Assembly: GCF_932276165.1 (NCBI RefSeq)
Contig: NC_063994.1
Location: 10,292,001 to 10,356,000 of the forward strand
Reading direction: 5' to 3'
Length of the DNA stretch: 64,000 nt
Source: Plutella xylostella
Lineage: Eukaryota > Arthropoda > Insecta > Lepidoptera > Plutellidae
Shown piece after piece: positions 22,780 to 34,936 of this stretch; position 1 is the stretch's first letter; each line of letters starts with the position of its first letter. The translations under genes were made by a program, and so were the position numbers. Under the pieces are notes generated by a model. The model did not search any database, was not told the origin of the DNA, and worked only from the letters and a program-made list of their open reading frames with translations.

Positions 22780-22970
22780 AAAGTGACGGTCCGTAATTAG
22801 GGAAATATGGTCAAATTCCCGCCCGTTATAATAATTGGCATAACATGCCCAAAAGATCTATTTACGTGGACTCTTCCAGCTAATGAGCACATTAGTGACG
22901 AAGCAATCAGTTTAATTAATATTAATGGCCGCTAAATGCTCCAAGATTAATTAAAGAGCCGACATTTTCA
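22780..22970. promoter_or_regulatory. Homeodomain-site cluster 0.5 kb downstream of mab-21 (candidate enhancer)
   Basis: Dense homeodomain cores: TAATTAG at 22794-22800, ATAATTGG at about 22830, TAATGAG at 22881, TTTAATTAATATTAATGG at 22911-22928 (paired-type dimer spacing) and ATTAATTAAAG at about 22945. GC-containing words lie between them, unlike simple AT drift. The position just beyond the mab-21 poly(A) site favours an enhancer of that gene. Confidence 0.4.
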
Positions 22971-25575
22971 ATGTTTAAGATAAAAAGATGCGTTCGGGTG
23001 AGCATCGTAGATTGTAGACTCGAGGCATAAATAACCAAAAGCAGAAGTGTTTGAAGGTACACATTCGAGATAATATAAATCGAATACACATTTAAATTTA
23101 AAAAAAGTATGTATCTTTGATTTGTTTCCAAGCGAGAATATAATGCTTCTGAGGGTCTATATTGTATACTTATGCTTGTAGTGTACATAATGTACTTTAC
23201 AAAAGATCAAATGCAATACTAATGCTCGTTTTAACTACATAATCAGTACATAATCATACAGGGTTCCAAACTTTTCTCAGTTTAGCATTTGCCTCTGCCG
23301 GTATACATAATGTGATATCTATGAAAACATATAATACTGTCCTAACCAATTTTAAAAAACACCGCCAATGATTACCAATAAATGAACGCAAGTCTTTCAA
23401 TGAACAACTGAACCGAAGAGATTCTACATATTCTTCCAGACACAACATAACACCTCTCGTATCCCCCACAGGTAAAAAATCCGAGCAAAATACAATTTAA
23501 AATTCTCTCCAAGCCATGTTTGAAGACTATAGTTTGTAGCCGCAATTCCTGACACTAAAACATCGTAAACATATGATTATAGTTGCAGGCGCGTCCTACG
23601 TACAGAGTACAGTCTCAGGTTACCGGCAATATTTAAAACGACAAATCCGGACAGTTCTCTATAAAACTGGAATCGTAAGAGCTCGTGTGTTTTACTGTCA
23701 CATGTAGGGTGGCCTTTTTACGTATATAGAACTATGAATCACGGTAACCGCCAATGGTTCATTAAATTAAAATTTAAAGGCAAAGTACCTAACAAGACCC
23801 TTAATGGATTTCTGATGCTTTCATTAGGATTATTTATTTTATTAAGAAATGAGAAATGCTAATATTATGTATTTTATAGGTATCAATGTGATAATTGTGA
23901 TATACCTACTTGAAGTGAGTAAAATATATAATTAGATAAATGGAAAGCTCATAATTGATAGTACGCTGAATTAAGGGCATTATTTTTCCCACTGAAAAAG
24001 TTCCAGTGACATTTTCGCTGAAATGCAACATTCATAAGGTAAACTTCATGTCCTAGAATCATTTTAGAATAGTTTTTTATTTGGTATTTCTATGACGTAC
24101 TTATCCATCCATGCTAGAGTTATACAAGTGCTGTTGTCACCCTACAAGCTTGACACAGTAGGGTGTCCAACCGACAACTGTTTGCTCAAAGAAATTGAAG
24201 ATAAAACTATACCTACTCTCTCGATATTTGATTGGTAATCATTATATTTTCATGCTCTGTACTCTCTCTCTACCTTTTATGAAGAAGAACTCACTGTCAC
24301 AGATTAATTAACTAATAAAATGAAATAAGTACCTAATAAACACAGCTACCATTGTTGATTACACATAAGAGTAAGTATGTTAAATAAGTACCTAACGTAC
24401 CTATGCCATAAACTATAATAATAGAATATTAGCTGACATTTTTCAGAACAGAATAAATCAGAGCGTCTATTCAATAAACCAAAACACAAACCCATATTAC
24501 ACAACCCAACATCTTTAAAAAAACGTAGGTATCATATCCCATTGAGGAAATTAACACTTGAACCGTTTCTAATAACAAATGGCGTCGATAAATAACAATA
24601 AACCGATGAGGGGCGGACACAGTGTTGTACATTCAATAACACAAACAGACAGACACACCGTGGTATTATAAAATTATATATTTTCAAAAGTGAGGCGAAA
24701 GGGGGCGGGTGCGAGCGGCCACACAGAGAAACGTTATTGAATAAACCGTGGATGGAAGATGAGGGGTTCCGTAGGAGGTTTATCATTTAGGTACGCAAAG
24801 GTAATGTAACTAACTCATGCCGCGCAATAGAGAAGATATAAGCTACAGGAATAAGGAATTCGCTTCGTCTTCAGATTGTAACATCTCTAATGAAACTATC
24901 GTGACTGTATGTTTCTTCCGCCATTTCTCCTCACAGACAGAGTCTTTCCAAATTCGTGGTAGACTATCTTTTACTCTTTGAAAAACTCTACTTTTAATAG
25001 ATAGTTCCTTTATGTAGAGGTACCTATAGGCAACGTCATAAGTATTTTTGTAAATAGAATACTTAGTTTAAATTGTTAAACGGCTAAACTACAGATAGCA
25101 AAAACCATGGTTTCCATAACAACCTAGTGATCTCCAAACACTTAATTACAGGTTGTAGTTCTGTTATGCAAGATGTTTGATTATGGAAGCTGTCGTCTCA
25201 ACACCGTCCCGGCTCGGGTGCCGGAATAGGCCTCTAAAACATTCACAAGGTTAGAATTAACTGAAATCCATCTTAGGAAACAAGTATTTATTTATTTTAT
25301 TTAGGTATCGCTACTAATTTATATATGTATATTATTATTTGATCTATATTTTTATAACAAATACAGACAAACAAAATCTTAAAAATCTATCCTGTGACAA
25401 TGACAATACACCACTGCTAACACACACTATGACACTAATCTCGTTTCTTAAACCTTGGACTATGACTCCACTGAATCTTTACTTGTAATAGTTGTCTGAT
25501 TGAGAAGATTGTAAATTTGATGATTTGTGAAGTATAGCTTAGTTATTAACTTAAATATTTTATGTAATTTTGCAC
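22971..25575. other. Non-coding intronic DNA, no gene seen
   Basis: AT-rich with no recognised exon or complete transposon. A GC-richer patch at 24690-24730 (gggggcgggtgcgagcggcc) has no clear role. Confidence 0.4.
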
Positions 25576-26128
25576 TTTTTAGGGTTCCGTAGCCAAAATG
25601 GCAAAAACGGAACCCTTATAGTTTCGTCATGTCCGTCTGTCCGTCTGTCCGTCTGTCACAGCCGATTTACTCGGAAACTATAAGTACTACAGTGATGAAA
25701 TTTGATGGGAATATGTGTTGTATGAACCGCTACAAAAATATGACACTAAATAGTAAAAAAAAGAATTGGGGGTGGGGCCCCCCATACATGTAACTGAGGG
25801 ATGAAATTTTTTTTTTCGATGTACATACCCGTGTGGGGTATCAATGGAAAGGTCTTTTAAAATGATATAAAGTTTTCTAAAAAACATTTTTCTTAAAGTG
25901 AACGGTTTTTGAGATATCAGCTCTCAAAGTCGTAAAAAGTATGTCCCCCCCCCTCTATTTTTATAACTACGGGGTATAAAATTCTAAAAAAAATAGAGGT
26001 GATGCATGCTAATTAACTCTTTCAACGATTTTTGGTTTGATCAAAGTATCTCTTATAGTTTTTGAGATAGGTTGATTTAAGCTACGGAACCCTTTGTGCG
26101 CGAGCCCGACTCGCACTTGGCCGGTTTT
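25576..26128 (-). mobile_element. Dispersed lepidopteran repeat (ACCGGCCAAGTGCGAGTCGG type), copy 2, inverted
   Basis: The reverse complement of this interval matches copy 1 at 18038-18603 nearly base for base, including the poly(G) tract, the GACAGACG run and both ends. The main difference is absence of the 13-base AGCAAAATTACAG-type segment near the left end. With copy 1 it brackets mab-21. Confidence 0.85.
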
Positions 26129-29100
26129 TTGTAATATTAATAGATGTTTAAAAAAAACTAATAGTTTCTGCTTTTACCAGTGACTCATAAACACAAAATA
26201 CTGAACAAACACATACGTTGCGCTTAAAAGGCTTTATCTCACAATAGGTGTGTCGTAAAACCGTCGCGTGTAGTTAGATCTCCTTATGGCAGATAATTGC
26301 CTATTAACTACCAATTAAAGATACCAGGCGGGCAGTGAGCGAAGGAGTCTGCGTGACGGCCGATAGGAGATTTATGGCACTTGTGGTTTTGGCTCATGAC
26401 GGTACCTATTTTTATAGGCCCTAATATTTATTTCTATGAAGATGGATCAAAGGATTAGGTTCTTCTTAGTTATGTTATATATCTATCAAATTGTTATCTT
26501 ACAATATACTGGCCTGAAAAAAGATATTGCTATTATATTATAAATACCTACATATTTTTCAACCAACTCCGTTTGTAACATTGGGTATTGCGTATTCAGC
26601 CAAGACCTAGGTTTTCAGATGCCCTGTTTAGTGTTTAGTCGCTGTTTTACAAATACTAGAATCCATTACATGTGTCTAGACGGTGGAGGTCACATGTATA
26701 TGTGAATTGGATCTGGATCATTTCCTGGTTCTAGTGTTTCAGGAAGGCTAGTTGAAATTGAAACTGAAATTTTTCTTATTCCATTATATCGAATATTGTT
26801 TTTCATAGTATTACACAACACATTCGGTTTTGTATTAGATACTTAAACCAAATTTTATATATTTTTATGTAGCCATTATGGTTTTTCACTCTATTAAATA
26901 AATATATTATATATTGCTATTCGTTAGTGTTGTTGAAACGGGAGTACAGCTGTACTGGTTTAGCTAATATTTTTTTTGAAATTATTTGTACAAGTTCAGG
27001 GAAGGTTAAAAAGGTAGGTAAATATTTGTGAGAATAAAAATATTGTTTCCGGAAATTCAACGGGATGTCTTTTTGACACAGTAAGAAATAATGATGGCGG
27101 ATGGCCGTTTCTAGTGTAGGCAATATCACAATAAAGCAATACGAGTAATACTCCACAAAAACTGTTTAGCCTTACAGCCCCTCTATCTATCTCCATCCTA
27201 ACGTTTTACTCGTTGGATGGTGATTGAATATGACAGTTATCTTTGAGTCGCAACATAGAGTAATAATGTAAGAATACTCAATAGTCAATAGGTAAGATCG
27301 TCGTAGGTACAGTTTAGATACATAACATACCTAATATACATATTGTGGTAGGTGCGGACAGGTAGGTATTATAAAATTTGGGTAACTAATAAATCCGACA
27401 AAAGTACCTATTGAATTCGGTTGTATGAAAATTGCTCTCTGAATAATACATCGCCGCCATATTGAATGTGGATTGTGTGCGCGACATTTGTCGGCGATGT
27501 GTACCGTGTAGGCTTTACGACTGTAATCTCCGAAGAGGTCTTTCTACAGAACAGTCCATTTAGTAGGCCACATTTCACGGTCTTCTTCTTCCTAGCCATA
27601 TCCTTATTAGGTAAGGGTCGGTTTTGTGCTATGACATCACATGATTAGGTATGTGGCCTATTAATAATTAGTAGCTAGCTAAGTAAGCATAAGTACATTT
27701 GACAATAATAAGAGGACAAGTTAGAGTCCACCCCAAAAATATTTTACATCATTATCTAAATTTTTCTATTCTAACATAATTGAACACAGATACGTTATCT
27801 TGTAAAAGTATTGTTTATCAAATCTTGTAAGTAAAAATTATGAAAAAGGTAAGTAAGTATGTTGTTTTTTTGTTGAAAATGATACCATTTCCGACGGCCC
27901 CGCCACCGCCGCCGCCGCCAAGCCATCAGGTAATCGTTTGGAAACTTCTTCAGGCGAACTCGGGCGGAAAATATTGTATATTCTATTTCAATATACACTA
28001 CAATGACCATTGTTATCTATGATATTATGTTATGGGGATGCTTTGTTCAGAAATATGTTTATTTGCTTTTTATTTAATTGTAGGGCTTTGGCAAAGGTGC
28101 AGGTTTTTTTTGGACGTAGAGATAATAATGTTTGTCTAGATGAATAGTTTAGACGCGGTAGTGAATTTTATTGAAAAATTTGGTTCTTATAAGTTAGAAT
28201 AAGAATTCCTATTTTTAAAAGAATAGTAAAATGCTCAATGTTTTTGTTTCTTTCCGTCAAGGAGCACAATGATTCATCGGCCCTAAAACGACATATTTTA
28301 TCCCTCAAAGAAATTCAACGACAATTTGAATACAAAACCTTCGCGAAACGTTTCTGAACGCATCCGTTCGATCGATAACGGGTGACAGGCCAAAAAGCAT
28401 CTCTGTGTCTCCGCCAGCGAAAAAAAATAAAAAAAATAAAAAACATGCAACCGTGACGCGTCCACGTTCCTTTTTTGAAATATCCACGCAAAAAGGTAAC
28501 ATTATAAAGGTTGATAATGAATCGCTATCTTCACCTTGCGCGCTGTTTGTTTTGCCTTAGTTTCAGAACGGGTCCAATTCCGGTCACTCCGGAGATAATG
28601 TCCGGTGAAGTCTTTTTGTTAAATTTAGTCTTCTGTCAGCAACGAAAAACTATTAAGTATTAAAAGTTTATACGAGTATTTACTTAGGTATCTCCCGAAA
28701 ACCAGAATAGGGTCCTTGGCCGAAAATAATTTCAATTAAAAAGTTACAGCTCCATTTAAGAAAAGCGCGGCAATTCCTTCCTGCATTTATTGTCTGGAGT
28801 AATACATGGCACGCCGGAGAGAGAAGACAAGCTGCATTTCTTAGCAGAAAGAAAGAGATGCGTATACGTGTGATGGACCGACGGCGTCAGTCTAGTTGAC
28901 ATGCGCCGTAGCTCTTGCGTTTACTTGACTTTAAAATAAAACTTTTATTTAGTTTTTACGCGTCCACACTGTATATTTAGATATTGTCGCGTCGGTTTTC
29001 TAGTTTGAAAAAAGTGTTAAGTAGATGATTTATTTTAACGGTTGACTTCCGTGGTAGTTACTAAGTTGTCGGCAATTTTGAGTGAAGCGGCGGCGAGCCA

Positions 29101-29510
29101 TGTCTGCCTAGTAAGGAGTAAACGAATACAAGGTAGGTACTTAATAAAAAATGTATGTTAAGTAGCAAAAGACGAAGAGTTATGTAACAGAACGTCGATA
29201 ATTAACGGGTTTCAAAACAGGTTACGTATAAGCACCTCATGACAAAGTAAAAGTTACATCTAATGAGTGAATGCAAATTTTCCTGAAATTTTGACAAAGT
29301 CATGTGTGAAATAATTACTATTTATTATAATAGGTTTCAGAAAAGCATAGCAGGCAGGACCCAGTAAAAACCTAAAACCAAAAATAACACAAAACGAGCT
29401 TAGCCGATCAAACACAAAGTCTTATTACCTACATCTTAATTTTATTCTTAATAATTTAATCGTATAGGTACAATACCTTCGTGTATAACTAATAACTACT
29501 ATTCACTACT
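26129..29510. other. Non-coding intronic DNA with possible regulatory blocks
   Basis: No gene recognised. Unique, less AT-rich blocks at 26240-26400, 28240-28560 and 28780-28930 look like candidate conserved non-coding DNA but lack a decisive motif. A GCC-repeat tract (gccaccgccgccgccgcc) is at about 27902-27920. Confidence 0.35.
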
Positions 29511-29796
29511 GTACCCGTATCATGAAAATTCGAACTAACGAATAGAATCGAATGCGAGTGCGACTATTGTCAACTTGACAGCACTTTCGAACACTTTTTA
29601 CCTTTCGAATGAGTTTCGAAAAGAATGACCACAGAGTACATGATATTATTCTGACAATGACCTATGGAATGATAGCTGTCAAACTTTCGCAAATCTGTAC
29701 ACCGCAATACACCGCCATTTTGTTGTTGACAGGTTGACAGCACTTTCGAATAGACTATCGAATAGAATATGCTGCGGTTTTTCATGATACGGGTAC
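29511..29796. mobile_element. 286-bp MITE with perfect 18-bp inverted ends
   Basis: GTACCCGTATCATGAAAA at 29511-29528 and its exact reverse complement at 29779-29796. Inside, 'cgaatagaat' and 'gacagcactttcgaa' are each repeated. The target duplication is not clear, so the superfamily is open. Confidence 0.75.
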
Positions 29797-30308
29797 TGGT
29801 GTACTTATAGATATGTGTGTATGTGCCTAGGTTCCTACTCCTATGTTTTATTCAAGCTAAAATGGCACCAATAATTTATGTCAAACTTGACAATCATTAT
29901 GATCATAGTAATGAGAATGAATGGTTTAATTATACCGACAAAAGGTGGCTGTTACTAACAAGCCATATAAAATATAAAGCTATAAAGCCATTGTTTTTGT
30001 AACTAATGTGCAGCGAAGTAAGTGGATATTCGTCATATTATTTTCACAACAATTTACACATACCTACTAGCTATTATATTATTATACAGTCGGGAGCGAT
30101 GAAAAAGTTTCAGTGACAATAGCACCAAATTACTCCTAAATGGAAATGGTAGCTAAATGACGCCGTGTGCATTGTGCAATATTGAAGTACATTTAACAAC
30201 GCATCAGAATATTAGGTAAGTATGTACCAACTAAAAACATAAACATGGTGTTAGAACTTAAAATAATCTGTCAATGTTTATTTCCAACGATTTAATAAGT
30301 TACTCTAA
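29797..30308. other. Non-coding, nothing recognised
   Basis: Short AT-rich gap between two MITEs with no exon or repeat seen. Confidence 0.4.
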
Positions 30309-30447
30309 GGGCCTGTTTCATAATGTCTGGTTAGTGGCTACCTGTGGGATAAAATACATGTATACTGTCAAAAAAATAATAACAGAGAGTGACAGCATGT
30401 ATTCTATGTCACAGGTAGCCACTAACCAGACATTGTGAAACAGGGTC
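30309..30447. mobile_element. 139-bp MITE, PIF/Harbinger-like (TAA target duplication)
   Basis: Inverted ends of about 36 bp (GGGCCTGTTTCATAATGTCT against the reverse of the right end, few mismatches), bounded by TAA at 30306-30308 and 30448-30450. The 3-bp TWA duplication fits PIF/Harbinger. There is no coding capacity. Confidence 0.75.
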
Positions 30448-31352
30448 TAAAGCTCATTTCTTACTCGAATGAATCTACCCAAGTATGAACTTTTAACGAC
30501 ATCGACAATACCTACAGCCAATCAAAGCTTTCATACTTTTTTTTTGCTTTAGCTCACCTTTTAATTTTTTTTTTTTATTTGATTTGAAACTTATATTATT
30601 CAGACTGAAACATATACCTATCTACCAGCTACATCCAATATTTACTTGATTCATCATAGTATATTGTACAATAGTATGGTAAAATCATCATTATAACAGT
30701 AACGCATAATGAAGTTTGATATACAATGCTCGTTATCAACTAAATTCAAATTAAATGGCATTATACAACCGGCAATGGTGGTAGTTGTTGATTTATGGCG
30801 CATTTAATAAGACTTATTAACAGTCGTGTTGACTTTACAATCAATTAGACAATAGCAAATGTTGAACTGTTAATTAAAAGTGACAGTTGACCTATGTGGG
30901 ACTTGGTAGGTACCAATTTATTGACAAGTGAAAATGTCAAAATCTGGTATTAATACACTCGCGTGCAATTCGTCGAGTTGAATAATTTAATTACCTAGTA
31001 TCGATTGTACAGATACTGGGATCGGAGTAGGCTTAGAGTATTCGCTTTATTGTTTTCTGTTGTGTTTGTTTAGAATAAAATAACTAGCAAGTTTTTTTTG
31101 AACGTGTCATGTTAAATAATATTAAGGTTTGACGTTTTTAAAGTAAATAAATTATTTCCCGTAAGCCAAGAACTGCACCCTCTATTTAAAATACTTACCT
31201 ACTTGTGATTCGATATAAAAAATCATAATAAATCTTATCATTTGATACCATCTAAAAACCTAAAAAAGCCAGGAAAGAACTGTGAAAACGTCTGGAACTC
31301 TGGACATGCATAAGGCTCCGCTGGAATGTACTTTAATACTACGAATACCGTA

Positions 31353-31416
31353 CTTTAGGAGCCATGGGGGAGGGCCTATCTCCAACCGCCAGTTGATGAT
31401 GATGACGATGATGATA
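31353..31416 (+). mobile_element. RTE LINE 3'-end relic with (GAT)n tail
   Basis: Reads ...gggcctatctccaaccgccag followed by tgatgatgatgacgatgatgatag. It resembles the 3' end of the RTE element at 33924 (ggcctatgtccagcagtgg ... tgatgatg). Only the terminal 60 bases are left. Confidence 0.55.
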
Positions 31417-32014
31417 GTTTATATCAACCATAGTTTAAGAGGAGAGTATAGCTTCGCGATCCTAGCGAAATAGGTATTTAGGAAAAGTATTGCTGTCGCT
31501 CGTGCACTCGCCCGCGCCGGGCACCGCACACACACATGCAAGTAGCGTCACGCACACATCGATGGACGCTGCCGCGCCGCCACCGCCGCCACCGCGCCGC
31601 CGCGCCGGTTGGCGAGAAATTGCGACCAAACACGGAGTGTCTTCGTCTTACTTACCTTCATATTATTATTTCTGTGTTGTGCTTGTGAGTTGTGACTTGT
31701 GAGCGAAACTTGAAATTATTGAAGATAAATAGAAAGAAGTATAAGTAATTAATTAGTGATAATTTCATGTGAGTAAGTATTTTATTATGTAGGTAATTAC
31801 CTACCTAGTAACGAGTTAGTAGGTAAGTACATAAAATGGATTTTTGATTATTGGAAAATAGACCTTTTGCCGGTACTTGGACTATCATATTGTATGTAAG
31901 GTTATTTACATCTATATATGCAGTGAATCTAAAAAACATTATGATAGTTTTGTAAAAATATAAGTTTATAAGTACCTACTAACAAAGTTTCGGGGCTGTT
32001 TATAAATCTTGAGT
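31417..32014. other. CpG-rich patch then AT-rich intronic DNA
   Basis: 31490-31625 is strongly GC/CpG-rich, with a (CCG)n tract coding for Pro/Arg in a short plus-strand frame from ATG 31562. No family match and no clear splice partner are seen. It may be a promoter-like island or an uncharacterised exon. The remaining sequence is AT-rich. Confidence 0.3.
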
Positions 32015-32025
32015 TGTCTTAGTAT

Positions 32026-33924
32026 TTATTTCTTTTAGCATGAGAAGCAAAAGCAAGGAGTCTAAACTTTCAAGCGAGACACTCGAGCTTATGAGGCAGA
32101 GACGCGAATTTCCGTCGGCAGGTGACACTTCGTCAGAACTACGGGTACTCAACAAGCGTATAAAGAAGCTGATTCGAAGAGATCTCCGTCGCTCCAACAC
32201 ACGCGCCATAGAAGCAGCAATTGAGCAAAATCTGGGGTCAAAAGTCTTCGTTCAGCAACTTGGGAGAGGCCACTTGACGAAGTTGAGGTCTGCAGATGGT
32301 AATATCGCTGCCTCTAAGCCGGAGGTTCTTGCCGAAATCGAAGGTTTTTACGGACAACTTTATGCTTCACACGCGCAGAAGTCTGTGGCTCAGCTCACCG
32401 ATTCCAGAGCGCCACTAATACGCCACTACACTGACGACATCCCTGACGTCGACATAGGCGAGATTAGGATAGCCCTTGAGCAGCTTAAAAACAACAAGGC
32501 TCCGGGTGAAGACGGAATTACTACAGAGCTTCTGAAAGCTGGAGGTATTGCAATCCTCGAACAGCTCCAGAGGCTCTTCAATTCGGTTCTTCACAATGGC
32601 ATTACACCGGAGGCATGGTCTGAGAGCGTCGTGGTATTTTTCTCTAAGAAGGGTGACAAAAACCTTCTGAAGAACTATAGACCGATCTCGCTTTTAAGCC
32701 ATGTATACAAGCTGTTCTCAAGGGTTATCACGAACCGTCTTGCCCAAAAGTTAGACGAGTTTCAGTTTCGAAAAGGCTTTAGTACAATAGACCACATCCA
32801 CACAGTAAGGCAGATTATACAGAAGACCGAAGAGTATAATCAGCCTTTGTGGACTATGAAAAAGCCTTCGACTCCATCGAGACCTGGGCAGTTTTGGAAT
32901 CCTTGCAGAGATGCCAAATCGATTGGCGCTATATCGAGGTGTTGAGATGTCTGTACAACGCCGCTACTATGACTGTCCAAGTACAGGACCACAAGACAAG
33001 ACCTTTCCAACTGCAACGTGGAGTGAGACAGGGGGATGTGATATCTCCGAAACTGTTCACCAATGCATTGGAAGATGTCTTTAAGACGTTGGACTGGAAA
33101 GGACATGGCAAATGTATAAATGGCGAGTACATGTCACACCTCCGCTTCGCGGACGATATCGTTATTATGGCAGAATCTCTGCAGGAACTCAGCTGGATGC
33201 TAAGTGGCCTAAATGCTGCTTCCCGACGTGTAGGCCTCGGTATGAACTTGGACAAGACGAAAGTCATGTACAATGCTCACATCAAACCGGAGCCGGTCGC
33301 CGTTGGTGAGGCAACAATCGAAGTTGTGCAAGAATATGTCTACCTCGGGCAGACTATTCGGCTAGGCAGAAGCAACTTCGACAAGGAGGCTGCAAGGCGC
33401 ATCCAGTTGGATGCGCCTTGCGAAGTTGCTGGGTTGGGCTGCATTCGGGAAACTTCGTCACATATTCTCCTCGGCCATTCCTCAGAGCCTGAAGACAAAA
33501 GTCTTCAACCAGTGCGTCCTGCCAGTGATGACGTATGGTGCAGAGACGTGGACACTGACGGTAGGACTGGGTCGCTCAGCGTGCTATGGAGAGAGCTATG
33601 GTTGGAGTTTCTCTGATGGATCGTATCAGAAATGAGGTTTTCCGTCAGAGCACTAAGGTTACCGACATAGCTGTCAAAATATGCAAGCTGAAGTGGCAGT
33701 GGGCTGGTCATATCTGCCGAAGAACCGATAACCGTTGGGGTAGACGAGTTCTCGAGTGGAGACCACGAAGAGGCAAACGCAGCGTGGGACGCCCTCCTGC
33801 TCGCTGGACTGACGACCTTAGGCGGGTAGTGGGTAGTGGTTGGATGAGGAAGGCCGAGGACCGAGTGTTGTGGCACTCCTTAGGAGAGGCCTATGTCCAG
33901 CAGTGGATGATTATTGGCTGATGA
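32026..33924 (+). mobile_element. RTE-clade LINE, 5'-truncated, with 11-bp target duplication; broken reverse transcriptase
   Basis: Flanked by TGTCTTAGTAT at 32015-32025 and 33925-33935. It encodes the reverse-transcriptase part of an RTE-type LINE without the endonuclease. In order: NNKAPGEDGI, KNYRPISLL and FRKGFSTIDHI at 32040-32850; then, after a frameshift near 32845, DYEKAFDSI, GVRQGDVISPKLF and the catalytic box FADDIVIM. After a rearrangement near 33405 the C-terminal part continues as GWAAFGKLRHIFSSA in another frame, and ends GEAYVQQW before the TGATGATG tail. A loss of about 6 residues (the usual P-x-E-Q-A-G before FRKGFS) is also seen. It is non-functional. The clear duplication suggests a fairly young insertion. 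Confidence 0.9.
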
Positions 33925-34186
33925 TGTCTTAGTATACTTACCTAAGTAATTATATCATAGAATACATTTTATTATTCGCTTTTGTGGCCTCAAGTCAATT
34001 TATAGTAAGTAAGTAAGTATTATATTTTTATGTAAGTAACTATGTTAGTTTAGATGTAAGTAAATAAAATTTCCTAAGTAACCTAATCCATGTTGAGTGA
34101 GGATTAAATATAATATAGTCACTAGTCATTTTTTTGCTTGAAAACCTACTAGTACTTTAAACTTTTCCTATTCACATCTTTTTATA

Positions 34187-34452
34187 TACAGGGTGTCCCA
34201 AATTAAAGTGCACATCCAAATTATAGTGACTTAATTTGTTATTCTAAGCAACTTTTGTTTTACGACTTTTGTAAATTCGTGAAAAAAAATCTACTGTCTA
34301 TAGTAAAAAATCTAATAGCCAACAAAGTTTCTATGAATTAGCAAAAATAAAATTCGCAAACAATCAAAAGTCTTAAAACAAAAGATGTTTAGAATGACGA
34401 GTTGTGTCACTATGATTCGGATGTGCAATTTAACATGGGACATCCTGTGTAT
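34187..34452. mobile_element. 266-bp MITE with ACAGGGTGTCCCA-type ends
   Basis: The left end TACAGGGTGTCCCAAATTAA and the reverse of the right end (TACACAGGATGTCCCATGTT) match imperfectly over about 45 bases, to the shared 'atagtgac'. TA repeats flank both sides. Ends of this type are widespread in insect Tc1/mariner-like MITEs. Confidence 0.65.
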
Positions 34453-34625
34453 ATCTATAGATATCGATAACGCAGGTGGGATCCCATCTCTACTATCGAC
34501 TTCACTATGGACATCCCTATCGTACGTGTGCTTTGCTTCCCCCCCCGACCCTCAATCGTGCGATAGAGAGCACTGCAGCTCGGGACTGACAATAGGTACT
34601 TTTCTTGATGAAATTCTGGTTTTGG

Positions 34626-34936
34626 GAGAAAACGTTTTACACTAACTAAATATCAACCAATCTCTTTGATTTTAGTGTCAATCGCTTCAGCTTAATATAT
34701 TCTAGGTTTATAGGTTTCGCTTTTTAAAAAAAAAGACGTTGTTATTGATCCACAAACGGCTTAATTCAACAAAGTGGCAATCACAAAAAAAACATTATTT
34801 GAGGTGCCTATAAGTTTGAATCTATAGAAAATTTTGAAAAAAGGAAAACCTATAAACCTAGTTATTCCTTGTGTCAATAACATATTAAAAAATCATGGAG
34901 ATTGGATAATATTTAGGGGTAGTAAAACGTTTTCTC
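34626..34936. mobile_element. Long-arm foldback MITE (about 310 bp)
   Basis: The left arm starts GAGAAAACGTTTTAC at 34626 and the right arm ends with AAAACGTTTTCTC at 34936. The arms pair imperfectly over about 90 bases (e.g. CCAATCTC/GAGATTGG, AGGTTTATAGGTTT/AAACCTATAAACCT), leaving a 130-base loop. No protein is encoded. Confidence 0.65.
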
